From NCBI GenBank assembly GCA_003445095.1, contig DLVS01000519.1:1-8910 (forward strand): a DNA stretch of 8,910 bases, read 5' to 3'. The DNA comes from Verrucomicrobiales bacterium (lineage in GTDB: Bacteria > Verrucomicrobiota > Verrucomicrobiia > Limisphaerales > UBA9464). The position numbers and the translations under genes are program-made. Numbering within the stretch: position 1 is the first letter of the stretch; every line of letters begins with the position of its first letter. Below the pieces are notes generated by a model that made no database searches, was not told where the DNA came from, and worked only from the letters and a program-made list of their open reading frames with translations. This document shows, piece after piece, positions 1 to 6,919 of this stretch.

Positions 1-704
1 CCGAAGGGATTTACGAAGATCTGAACATCCTGGAGCTCGATCCGTCCGCGCCTTTCAGTCCCGAGACGATCAATTGCGACACGCAGTTGGTGACCGTCAA
101 GGATGGCATCACGCTGCCGCCGATCACTGCTTTTCGGCTGCTTGCCGTCAGACTTCACCAAGTGGGTCGCCACAATCCGATTCTCCTCAAGGATTGTCTT
201 AATTTCGACCCGGTGCCGCTCGCGCCAGAAATTGCCCTCTTACGGGCTGCGGTGAACCTCGGCTCATTGCTCGCCGACGGTATGGGTGACGCCATTTTGG
301 TGCGCGGCGAATCGGGTGCCGGGCAATCGCTTCAATTGGCCTACAACATTCTGCAAGCCGCCGGCTGCCGTTCTTTCAAGACCGATTACGTCGCCTGCCC
401 GAGTTGCGGCCGTACCCTCTTCAATTTGCAAACGGTGACGGCTCGCATCAAAGCCCGAACTGATCACCTGAAAGGCGTCAAGATTGCGATCATGGGTTGT
501 ATTGTGAATGGGCCCGGTGAAATGGCGGATGCGGATTTCGGTTACGTCGGCGGAGCGCCGAACAAGATCAATCTGTACGTCGGTAAGAAGGCGGTGAAGT
601 TCAACATCCCGGAATCGGAAGCCGTCGAGCGCCTCGTGGACCTCATCAGAGAACACGGAAAATGGGTGGAGGCGGAGGCCGTGGAGCCTGGCGTGACGGC
701 CTAG
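1..704 (+). CDS. ispG: 4-hydroxy-3-methylbut-2-enyl diphosphate synthase IspG, three-domain type, C-terminal part (5' end outside window)
   Basis: IspG (GcpE) is a cytosolic [4Fe-4S] enzyme of the MEP pathway. It reductively opens methylerythritol cyclodiphosphate to HMBPP, feeding synthesis of isoprenoids, including the polyprenyl carrier lipids used for cell-wall glycans. The frame is open from base 3 with no start in view, so the gene enters from the left; the first ATG/GTG-type start inside the window would cut through a conserved domain and is not the real start. The C-terminal iron-sulfur domain is unmistakable: CPSCGRT (Cys codons at 396 and 405), then IMGCIVNGPGEMADADFGYV (Cys codon at 498, Glu of NGPGE at 519). 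These are the three cluster cysteines and the conserved glutamate. The segment before it (roughly 3-290, with LLADGMGDAILVRGE at its end) matches the extra middle domain of the long IspG form of plants, chlamydiae and several other bacterial groups, not the short E. coli form. The family and domain assignment are near certain; the long-form call rests on remembered sequence patterns. Confidence 0.97.
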   Translation, partial: EGIYEDLNILELDPSAPFSPETINCDTQLVTVKDGITLPPITAFRLLAVRLHQVGRHNPILLKDCLNFDPVPLAPEIALLRAAVNLGSLLADGMGDAILVRGESGAGQSLQLAYNILQAAGCRSFKTDYVACPSCGRTLFNLQTVTARIKARTDHLKGVKIAIMGCIVNGPGEMADADFGYVGGAPNKINLYVGKKAVKFNIPESEAVERLVDLIREHGKWVEAEAVEPGVTA

Positions 705-716
705 CCGACTTTCAAG

Positions 717-737
717 CCGCGCTGGCGCACAGCGCGG
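717..737 (+). terminator. GC-rich hairpin just downstream of ispG, possible terminator
   Basis: CCGCGCTG (717-724) and CAGCGCGG (730-737) are perfect reverse complements separated by a five-base loop. The stem begins 12 bases after the ispG stop codon and lies in the only gap between ispG and the hydrolase. The position and stability fit a transcription terminator or a 3'-end stabilising hairpin. No T-run follows (the next bases are TCGTCATG), so a classical intrinsic terminator is not shown. Confidence 0.45.
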
Positions 738-795
738 TCGTCATGTCACCGCACTTGCGGCGGACCGGCGGTTGAGCCCAAGATTACGCACTCTC

Positions 796-1683
796 ATGAA
801 ATTGCGTTTGGCAGTGGCGGTCCTCTCATTTGTCCAGGTTTTCCTCGCTTGGGCCGCTGATCCCCCGCTAACCCGAACTGAAGTCATTTACGGCCGAAAG
901 TTTGGGACCGCGCTAACGCTGGATGTCTTGCAACCCAAGAGCACGAATGGCTACGGCGTCATCGCGATCATTTCGGGCGGGTTCTTCTCCAGCCACGACG
1001 CGATCAATCCGGGCTTCTTGAAGGCGCTCTTGGATCGCGGATATACCGTGTTCGCGGTGGTGCACGGATCTCAACCTCGCTTCATCATTCCAGAAATCAT
1101 CGAAGATTTGCACCGCAGTGTTCGGTGGATTCGCCATCACGCCGCCGAGTATGGAGTGGATCCGAATCATTTGGGAGTGATCGGAGGAAGCGCGGGTGGA
1201 CACCTATCCTTGACACTCGCGACTCAAGGAAAACCGGGACCGGCCGACGCGAAAGACCCGGTCGATCGTGAATCGAGTGCCGTTCAGGCGGTGGCCTGCT
1301 TCTTTCCGCCGACCGATTATTTGAATTGGCGGGAACAAGGCGATGACGCAGTCGGTGTCGGTGTCCTGAAGGATTTTCAGCCGGCGTTCGGGCCCCGAAG
1401 CGGTTCGGAGGAAAGCCGGGCGGTGTACGGGAAAGAGATTTCGCCGCTGTATTTTGTGACCTCGGCGGTTCCACCCACGCTGATCATTCACGGCGAGGCC
1501 GACAAGTTAGTTCCCATTTACCAGGCTGAACTTTTCGTCCAGAAGTGTCAGGAAGCCGGAGTCAAGGCGCCCATCAAACTAGACCGGCGACCAGGAAAAG
1601 ACCACGGCTGGCCGGGCATGGATCAGGACGTGGTTCTGTTCGCGGACTGGTTCGACGAGAACCTGCGAGGAATCAAACGATAG
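796..1683 (+). CDS. exported alpha/beta hydrolase (esterase / prolyl-oligopeptidase-like fold)
   Basis: The product is a predicted serine hydrolase of 295 residues with an alpha/beta-hydrolase fold, probably cleaving an ester or a similar bond outside the cytoplasm; the substrate cannot be read from the sequence. ATG at 796 is preferred over an in-frame TTG at 772 because it gives a clean signal peptide: MKLR, a hydrophobic core at residues 5-18, and a likely cleavage after AWA (residue 20). The catalytic triad is visible in order: Ser132 in the nucleophile elbow GGSAGGH (130-136), Asp236 in HGEADKLVP, and His270 in KDHGWPG. The usual oxyanion motif HGGG/HGGxW is replaced by IISGGFF (59-64), with Ser where His normally stands. 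The length is normal for a single-domain member of the BD-FAE/acetyl-esterase-like group. The gene stands apart from both neighbours (91 and 66 bases) and has no obvious link to them. The fold and triad are secure; the specific activity is unknown. Confidence 0.88.
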   Translation: MKLRLAVAVLSFVQVFLAWAADPPLTRTEVIYGRKFGTALTLDVLQPKSTNGYGVIAIISGGFFSSHDAINPGFLKALLDRGYTVFAVVHGSQPRFIIPEIIEDLHRSVRWIRHHAAEYGVDPNHLGVIGGSAGGHLSLTLATQGKPGPADAKDPVDRESSAVQAVACFFPPTDYLNWREQGDDAVGVGVLKDFQPAFGPRSGSEESRAVYGKEISPLYFVTSAVPPTLIIHGEADKLVPIYQAELFVQKCQEAGVKAPIKLDRRPGKDHGWPGMDQDVVLFADWFDENLRGIKR

Positions 1684-1749
1684 CAGAGGTGGGTTGCCTT
1701 TTGTTTTGCCTCTGAATTAGCTGCCGGCCAACGTCCGGTCTGCGACCCT

Positions 1750-4566
1750 ATGGATGATACTTCGACGTCGCCGCGTCCCTTTACCGTTCGGCTGCTTCCC
1801 TGGATTTTGGGAGGCGCCTGCCTGGTGCTGTACCTTCTTACACTGCATCCCTGGGTCGGGCCGAGCAATGTGGCGCTGATTGGACAACTGCTCGGCTGGG
1901 AACCCGAACCCGCCTATTCGGAGCCGCTCTTGTACCTCTACACACTTCCGGCGCGGTGGGTCTCGCCCGAACGAGTTCCGTGGGTCATGAATGTTTTGGC
2001 GGCAGTGTTAGGAGCGTTGAATGTGATGGTGCTCTCCCGGTGCGTGGCGCTGCTCCCACATGATCGAACTCGAGAACAACGAATCCGAGGCCACGCCGAA
2101 GAGCCCCTGCTACGGGGTTGGTTCGCAGCACTGCCCGTGATCTTGGCGGCCGGCTTACTCGGCTTGCAACTGACCTATTGGGAGAATGCGACGCTGCAAT
2201 CCGGCGAGATGCTGGACTTGCTGATGTTCGGAATCTGCGTACTGGCGTTGCTCGAGTACCGACAGGATCTCCGTGAAGGGTGGCTGTGGGCATCGGCGTT
2301 CATTTGGGGAGCCGGGATTACCAACAACTGGGCGATGATCGGATTTGCGCCGTTGTATGTAACCGCCGTGGTTTGGATTCGCGGCTGGTCTTTTTTCAAC
2401 GCGGCGTTTCTAACGCGAATGATCCTCTGGGGATTGGCCGGTTTGCTGTTTTACTTCGTCGCGCCGGTGTTCGCCGGCTTGCGGGACGCGCCCGATTTAG
2501 GGTTCTGGCAGACCCTAAAAATGAACCTCACGCTGGAGAAGGTATATCTTCTGGGGATGCCGCGAGGGCGCCCGTTGCTGTTGGCCCTGGTCGCCATTTT
2601 GCCCTTGGCCTTGGTGGGCATTCGCTGGGAAGGCAGCAAAGGAACTACGATTGAGCGCTACGCGACGTTCGGCGGCGTCCTGTTGCTGCAAATCCTATGG
2701 TTGGCCGGGGCGGTGTATATGGCGTTTGACCCGCCGTTTAGTCCGCGGCGCCTCGTCTATCTCAACGAATCCGCCGGCAGCTTGGCGTTGCTGACGTTCA
2801 GTTTCTGCAGCGCTCTGGCGGCGGGATACTTCGCCGGCTGGTTTCTCTTGGTTGGTTTCGTTCCCGCCCACAAAGCCTGGGACCGTCCCAATCCGATATT
2901 TGCGGGACTGGGCAAACTGACCGCACTGGTTGTGCTCCTCGCCTGCATTGGCGTGCCGGCGGGGTTGCTGATCCGCAATTCGCCCATCATCCATGCCCAG
3001 AACAACGGAGACTCGCACAGTCTGGCACGGGCTTTGACGCAGCCCTTGCCCGCCTCTCCGGTGCTGGTCGTGGCCGACGACCCCATGCTCGCGCGACTGG
3101 CGCGGGCCGAACTGCGAACGCGGACTGGATCGCCGCTTCACGTGTTCCTCGAAAGCCGTCGAGGTCCCGATGCAAACTACCGGAAGTGGCTGGCCCATTC
3201 GGCGCGGAATTCCGTTCCGGAAGTCGCTCCCATAGCCACCGTCACGGAGAATGTGGCGGGGGTTACGACTGAGATTGTCCAAAAACTCGCGGCTTCCGGA
3301 CGTGCCTATTACTTGCAGCCGAGTTTCGGCTTTTTCTTGGAGCACGTTCAGGCACTCCCGGCCGGGATCATCTTCGCCCTGGTTCCACAACCAGCAGAAA
3401 TGGCTCCAAAGGTTAGCCCCCCAGAACGAATTGCCTCGGCCGTACAAGCGTGGAGTGACTACGAGCCGACCGTGACGTCCGTGGCAGTGGCACGCCAGTT
3501 GGAAACGCGAGATGGCGCCGCGTTGGCCAACGCCTGGTCGCGCGCGGCCAATACTCTAGGTGTGGGAGCCCAGCGCGTGAATCGCTTGGACGACGCGAAT
3601 CGCCTCTTCACGCAAGCATTGCGAGCCGACTCGGACAACCGAGCAGCCCAAGTGAACCGGGTCGTCAACGAAGCCTTGCGCAACAAAAAGGCGCCACCCA
3701 CCGACGCGAGCCGCCCGGCCGCCAACGTCCCGATCCTTCAGATTCTTTCCGCCGACGGACCGATCGATGAACCCAACCTCCTGGCGACCTATGGGTTTGG
3801 GTTGCTGACCGCGGCCGAGCGGCTGCCCCGTCAAGCCTGGGATTCGTTTTATCGAGCGGATCAACTCGCGCCGGGCCAAATACCGATCCAACTCGGGTTA
3901 ATCGAGGCATATTTGCAGGGCGGGCAAGTCGCCCCGGCGAGAGCCGCCCTGGATCGGCTGGCAGCCGACCCCGCCACGAAAACGGCTACCAAAGAGGAGC
4001 AGATGGGCCAGCAGCGGCTCGAGATTTATTATGCTCTCAGCCAGGGTGACTTGGACGGAGCCGAAAAGCGGATGAAAGATGCGCGCGCCCAATTCTCAAC
4101 GGACACTTCGATCATCGGATTGCTGACGCAACTCTACATTCAACAGCGGCGCTTTGACGAGGCGGTGCCGCTGTTAGAGCAGTGGCGTAAGCTCAAACCG
4201 GACGACAGCGTGCCTGTCTTACGCCTGGCGGTAATTCATCTGTCGCGAGAGCAATTCGAACCGGCCTTGCGCTTGTTGGATCAAGCCCTCGGTGCTCAAC
4301 CGGATAATCCGGCGGCGCGCCTGAATCGAGCGGTCTGCTTGTTCCGGCTCAATCGACTCGATGACGCCCTGCGAGATTACGTGGCCCTGAAAGAAAAATT
4401 TCCCGACCTACCGATGGTTCATTTTGGCCTGGCCGAAATTGCTTTGCGGCGCGGAGAGACGAACAATGCGCTCATGTCGTTCGAGCACTACTTGAAATTG
4501 GCGCCCACCAATACGACCGAGTACTCCAACGTCGTCACGCGCGTCGCCGGATTGCGGGGGCGGTAG
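1750..4566 (+). CDS. large polytopic membrane protein, DUF2723/GT-C-like, with C-terminal TPR repeats
   Basis: This 938-residue protein has two parts. Residues about 15-410 hold some ten hydrophobic segments (for example 18-32, 77-100, 124-145, 154-169, 178-210, 223-243, 275-290, 305-325, 343-372, 387-407). The remainder is soluble: a linker domain (about 411-590, containing VLVVADDP and YYLQPSFGFFLE) followed by TPR-like helical pairs from about 596 to 920, with recognisable units near 596-629, 676-709, 787-818, 820-853, 854-887 and 887-920. The arrangement resembles the DUF2723 family, whose members are related to GT-C protein O-mannosyltransferases, and such TPR-tailed versions are familiar from Verrucomicrobiota. 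A role in transferring sugars from a lipid carrier on the periplasmic side is therefore plausible, helped by the glycosyltransferase and polyprenyl-phosphate transferase genes that follow. The acidic loop expected after the first membrane segment is not conserved (GPSNVAL at 37-43). The start at 1750 has no Shine-Dalgarno sequence. The architecture is clear; the enzymatic role is inferred. Confidence 0.75.
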   Translation: MDDTSTSPRPFTVRLLPWILGGACLVLYLLTLHPWVGPSNVALIGQLLGWEPEPAYSEPLLYLYTLPARWVSPERVPWVMNVLAAVLGALNVMVLSRCVALLPHDRTREQRIRGHAEEPLLRGWFAALPVILAAGLLGLQLTYWENATLQSGEMLDLLMFGICVLALLEYRQDLREGWLWASAFIWGAGITNNWAMIGFAPLYVTAVVWIRGWSFFNAAFLTRMILWGLAGLLFYFVAPVFAGLRDAPDLGFWQTLKMNLTLEKVYLLGMPRGRPLLLALVAILPLALVGIRWEGSKGTTIERYATFGGVLLLQILWLAGAVYMAFDPPFSPRRLVYLNESAGSLALLTFSFCSALAAGYFAGWFLLVGFVPAHKAWDRPNPIFAGLGKLTALVVLLACIGVPAGLLIRNSPIIHAQNNGDSHSLARALTQPLPASPVLVVADDPMLARLARAELRTRTGSPLHVFLESRRGPDANYRKWLAHSARNSVPEVAPIATVTENVAGVTTEIVQKLAASGRAYYLQPSFGFFLEHVQALPAGIIFALVPQPAEMAPKVSPPERIASAVQAWSDYEPTVTSVAVARQLETRDGAALANAWSRAANTLGVGAQRVNRLDDANRLFTQALRADSDNRAAQVNRVVNEALRNKKAPPTDASRPAANVPILQILSADGPIDEPNLLATYGFGLLTAAERLPRQAWDSFYRADQLAPGQIPIQLGLIEAYLQGGQVAPARAALDRLAADPATKTATKEEQMGQQRLEIYYALSQGDLDGAEKRMKDARAQFSTDTSIIGLLTQLYIQQRRFDEAVPLLEQWRKLKPDDSVPVLRLAVIHLSREQFEPALRLLDQALGAQPDNPAARLNRAVCLFRLNRLDDALRDYVALKEKFPDLPMVHFGLAEIALRRGETNNALMSFEHYLKLAPTNTTEYSNVVTRVAGLRGR

Positions 4567-4614
4567 CGCTCTGTCGCAGATTCACGGCCCTGGTGTCCGG
4601 CTTCGCCAAGTCCT

Positions 4615-5814
4615 ATGCGCGTCACTCACGTCATCACCCGATTGATCGTGGGTGGCGCTCAGGAAAATACGGTTTCCTCTGTCCTCGGATTACGGGAAAC
4701 GCCGGGTTGGGAGGTCGATCTTATTTCCGGGCCATCCCACGGCGCCGAAGGTTCCTTGGAATCAAAATTCGCCTCCGCCCCGGGCTGTCTCACCGTGATG
4801 CCCGACTTGATTCGCGCGGTGCGGCCCGCGACGGATTTCCGGGCGTACCGCCAATTGGCGGCTCGATTCCGGGCGCATCGCCCCACAATTGTCCATACCC
4901 ATAGCGGCAAGGCGGGAATTTTGGGCCGACTGGCGGCACGGCGCGCGGGCGTTCCCTGGGTTATTCATACCATTCACGGCCCCAGCTTCGGCCCGTTCCA
5001 AGGTCCACTAGCTAGATTCCTTTTGAAGGCGGCGGAACGCCTCGCCGGTCGATGCACCGATCACTTTGTCGTCGTTGCCGACGCCATGACCCAGCAGTAC
5101 CTCGCTGCCGGGATTGGGCGTCCGGAGCAATATACTCGCATCTTCAGCGGCTTTGAGTTGGCCCCGTTTCTGAACGCGCGCCGTGATCCTTCCTTCGCCC
5201 ACCAAATGGGATTGCGAGACGGCGATTTCGTCATCGGCAAAGTCGCGCGTTTATTCAAGCTGAAGGGGCACGAAGACCTTTTCGCCATCGCTCCGGACTT
5301 GGTGCGCCAAATTCCGCGAGTCCGTTTTCTCTTGGTGGGGGACGGTCCGTATCGAGACCAATTCGAGCGACTGGCCAACGAGACGGGGGTGCGTGACCGG
5401 TTTGTTTTCGCGGGCCTGGTGCCGCCAGAACAAATGCCTCGTTACTACGCCCTCATGGATGTGCTGGTCCACTTGTCGCGACGTGAGGGGTTGCCACGTG
5501 CCTTGCCGCAAGCGCTCGCGGCAGGAAAACCCGTCGTCGCGTTTGACTGCGATGGCGCCAGGGAGGTGTGTCTGGATGGGCAGACGGGCTTCCTCGTCCC
5601 GCTCGGTCAAAAGGAACTCTTAGTGGAACGGTTGCGGAGGCTGGAAGGTGATTCGGGGTTGAGAGAACAAATGGCCGCGACTGGCCGGGAGTTTGTCCGT
5701 AATCGCTTTGGGGTTGAGGTGATGGTGGAGGAGTTGCGAGCGCTTTACCGGCGACTGGTCGGCTCGCGCGAACAAAGGCAATTACCGGATCGGATCGACG
5801 TACTTCGGTCATGA
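4615..5814 (+). CDS. glycosyltransferase family 4 (GT-B fold)
   Basis: The product is a cytoplasmic or membrane-associated retaining glycosyltransferase of 399 residues, which would use a nucleotide sugar to extend a glycan, probably one carried on polyprenyl diphosphate. The N-terminal acceptor domain (about 1-180) starts with VTHVITRLIVGGAQENT, the usual GT4 opening with a glycine-rich loop, and contains IVHTHSGKAGILGRLAA (92-108). The C-terminal donor domain (about 205-385) shows GKVARLFKLKGHEDL (208-222), LLVGDGP (239-245), FAGLVPPEQMP (265-275) and REGLPRALPQALAAGKPVV (290-308). The donor-site motif normally reads E-x7-E; here Glu291 is present but the second position is Gln299 (codon CAA). 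The length is normal. The gene starts 48 bases after the TPR membrane protein and its last four bases overlap the start of the MraY/WecA-like gene (ATGA), which suggests translational coupling. The family is certain; sugar and acceptor cannot be determined. Confidence 0.95.
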   Translation: MRVTHVITRLIVGGAQENTVSSVLGLRETPGWEVDLISGPSHGAEGSLESKFASAPGCLTVMPDLIRAVRPATDFRAYRQLAARFRAHRPTIVHTHSGKAGILGRLAARRAGVPWVIHTIHGPSFGPFQGPLARFLLKAAERLAGRCTDHFVVVADAMTQQYLAAGIGRPEQYTRIFSGFELAPFLNARRDPSFAHQMGLRDGDFVIGKVARLFKLKGHEDLFAIAPDLVRQIPRVRFLLVGDGPYRDQFERLANETGVRDRFVFAGLVPPEQMPRYYALMDVLVHLSRREGLPRALPQALAAGKPVVAFDCDGAREVCLDGQTGFLVPLGQKELLVERLRRLEGDSGLREQMAATGREFVRNRFGVEVMVEELRALYRRLVGSREQRQLPDRIDVLRS

Positions 5815-6794
5815 CATTTCCGGCAAATGTCTACCTGCTGGCCTTTGCCGGAGCCTTCGTCGCGACGTTCGCCTTCACACCTCTTTGGCGCAGATGGTGC
5901 GAGCGGTGGGGCCTCGTGGACGATCCGGGGCATCGGAAAATCCATCACCATCCTGTCGCTTTGGCAGGAGGGTTGGCGGTGTTCTCTGGGTTAGCGATCG
6001 TGGTTTTGATGGGGATTGCGGCAGTGAAGCTCCATCTGCTCGAACCCGAAGCCGTTGGGAAGTTGGGGTACGGACTGGGGCGGCGAGCCACCGAGTTGGC
6101 GGCGATTTTTCTCGGCGCGTTAGGGATGGGGGCCTTGGGATGGTGGGATGACCGAAACGAATTGAAACCGGTGGCCAAACTCCTGGGCCAAGCAGTGATT
6201 GCCTTTGCTGTCGCTGGCGCCGGAGTGCGGGTCACCCTGTTTGTCCCGAGCCTATTATTTAGTTATGGGGTCACAGTCCTGTGGATCCTAACGGTGACGA
6301 ACGCGCTCAATTTCAACGACAACATGAATGGCCTGTGCGGTGGCTTGGGGGTGATCGCGGCTGCCGGCTTTGCCTGGCACGCGGGTAACGCTGGGCAGTA
6401 TCTGGTGGCCTCATTGGCCCTGCTCGTGGCGGGAGCATTGTTGGGGTTTTTACCGTACAATTTTCCGCGGGCGACGGTGTTTCTCGGTGACGCCGGGAGT
6501 CACCTCGTGGGGTTTGTGTTAGCTGTCCTCGCGATCCTGCCGCACTTCTATTCCCCTGAACAACCGGCACCAAGCCGGTGGGCTGTGCTGAGCCCAATAT
6601 TTCTGCTGGCGGTTCCCTTAGCCGATCTCGTCAGCGTCGTGTGGATTCGCACGCGCCACCGAAAGCCTTTTTGGGTCGGAGACAACAACCATTTTTCGCA
6701 CCGGCTCGTGCGCGCCGGCTGCTCCCGAATTCAAGCGGTTATCGTGCTGTGGATCGCCGCAGTGGGCGTGGGAGCCCTCACCTTGGCGTGGTAA
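5811..6794 (+). CDS. MraY/WecA-family polyprenyl-phosphate sugar-1-phosphate transferase
   Basis: This 327-residue integral membrane protein (about ten hydrophobic segments) belongs to the family that moves a HexNAc-1-phosphate from a UDP-sugar to undecaprenyl phosphate, the first step in making lipid-linked glycans. Family motifs appear in order: DDPGHRKIHHHPVALAGGLA (37-56), GWWDDRNELKPVAKLLGQ (110-127) with the Mg-binding pair Asp113-Asp114, TNALNFNDNMNGLCGG (163-178), FLGDAGSHLVGF (224-235), and DNNHFSHRL (291-299), the HxxH loop near the C-terminus. The RKIHxxP pattern and the final loop are closer to the WecA/TagO branch than to MraY of peptidoglycan synthesis. In the third motif the usual D-x-x-DG reads DNMNG: Asp170 is kept and Asn173 replaces the second Asp. 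The gene overlaps the upstream GT4 gene by ATGA, so the two probably act in one pathway, with this enzyme priming and the GT4 extending. The family is certain; the sugar is inferred to be an N-acetylhexosamine by family precedent only. Confidence 0.95.
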   Translation: MTFPANVYLLAFAGAFVATFAFTPLWRRWCERWGLVDDPGHRKIHHHPVALAGGLAVFSGLAIVVLMGIAAVKLHLLEPEAVGKLGYGLGRRATELAAIFLGALGMGALGWWDDRNELKPVAKLLGQAVIAFAVAGAGVRVTLFVPSLLFSYGVTVLWILTVTNALNFNDNMNGLCGGLGVIAAAGFAWHAGNAGQYLVASLALLVAGALLGFLPYNFPRATVFLGDAGSHLVGFVLAVLAILPHFYSPEQPAPSRWAVLSPIFLLAVPLADLVSVVWIRTRHRKPFWVGDNNHFSHRLVRAGCSRIQAVIVLWIAAVGVGALTLAW

Positions 6795-6861
6795 TGCAAC
6801 CAGCGTTTCCTTTCTATCTCGCCCATCCTCCCACGCTCTTGGTTGAAACCTCCACATTCTG

Positions 6862-6896
6862 ACGAGCGTCCCCAAAAGGACGGGAAGAGGACTCGT
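6862..6896 (+). other. bipartite inverted repeat upstream of the type III PKS gene
   Basis: In the 125-base gap before the polyketide synthase, ACGAGCGTCC (6862-6871) can pair with GGACG (6878-6882) and, across a nine-base bulge, with CTCGT (6892-6896); the terminal loop is CCAAAA. The structure sits about 23 bases before the TTG start at 6920. It could be a leader hairpin, an operator or chance. The rest of the gap (6795-6861) is pyrimidine-rich and shows no convincing -35/-10 pair. Confidence 0.25.
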
Positions 6897-6919
6897 GTTC
6901 GGCGTCTCACCAAGCGAGG

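Noticed and set aside
264..656. Minus-strand open frame of 130 codons opposite ispG
   Set aside because: It is antisense to the highly conserved iron-sulfur domain of IspG and shows no independent protein motif.
772..795. Upstream TTG start for the hydrolase
   Set aside because: It would add eight residues with extra charges before the signal peptide; ATG at 796 gives a normal n-region and hydrophobic core.
1684..1714. CAGAGG/CCTCTG arms flanking a T-rich stretch after the hydrolase, considered as a terminator
   Set aside because: The stem is only six pairs with a 19-base loop, and the T-rich run lies inside the loop and not after the stem.
1694..1722. Possible promoter TTGCCT followed 17 bases later by TTAGCT before the membrane-protein gene
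   Set aside because: The downstream hexamer matches the -10 consensus poorly, and one weak pair is expected by chance.
2695..3447. Long minus-strand open frame (250 codons) opposite the TPR membrane protein
   Set aside because: It lies wholly within a well-supported gene on the other strand, its translation is Arg/Gly/Gln-rich without recognisable motifs, and antisense open frames of this length are common in GC-rich coding DNA.
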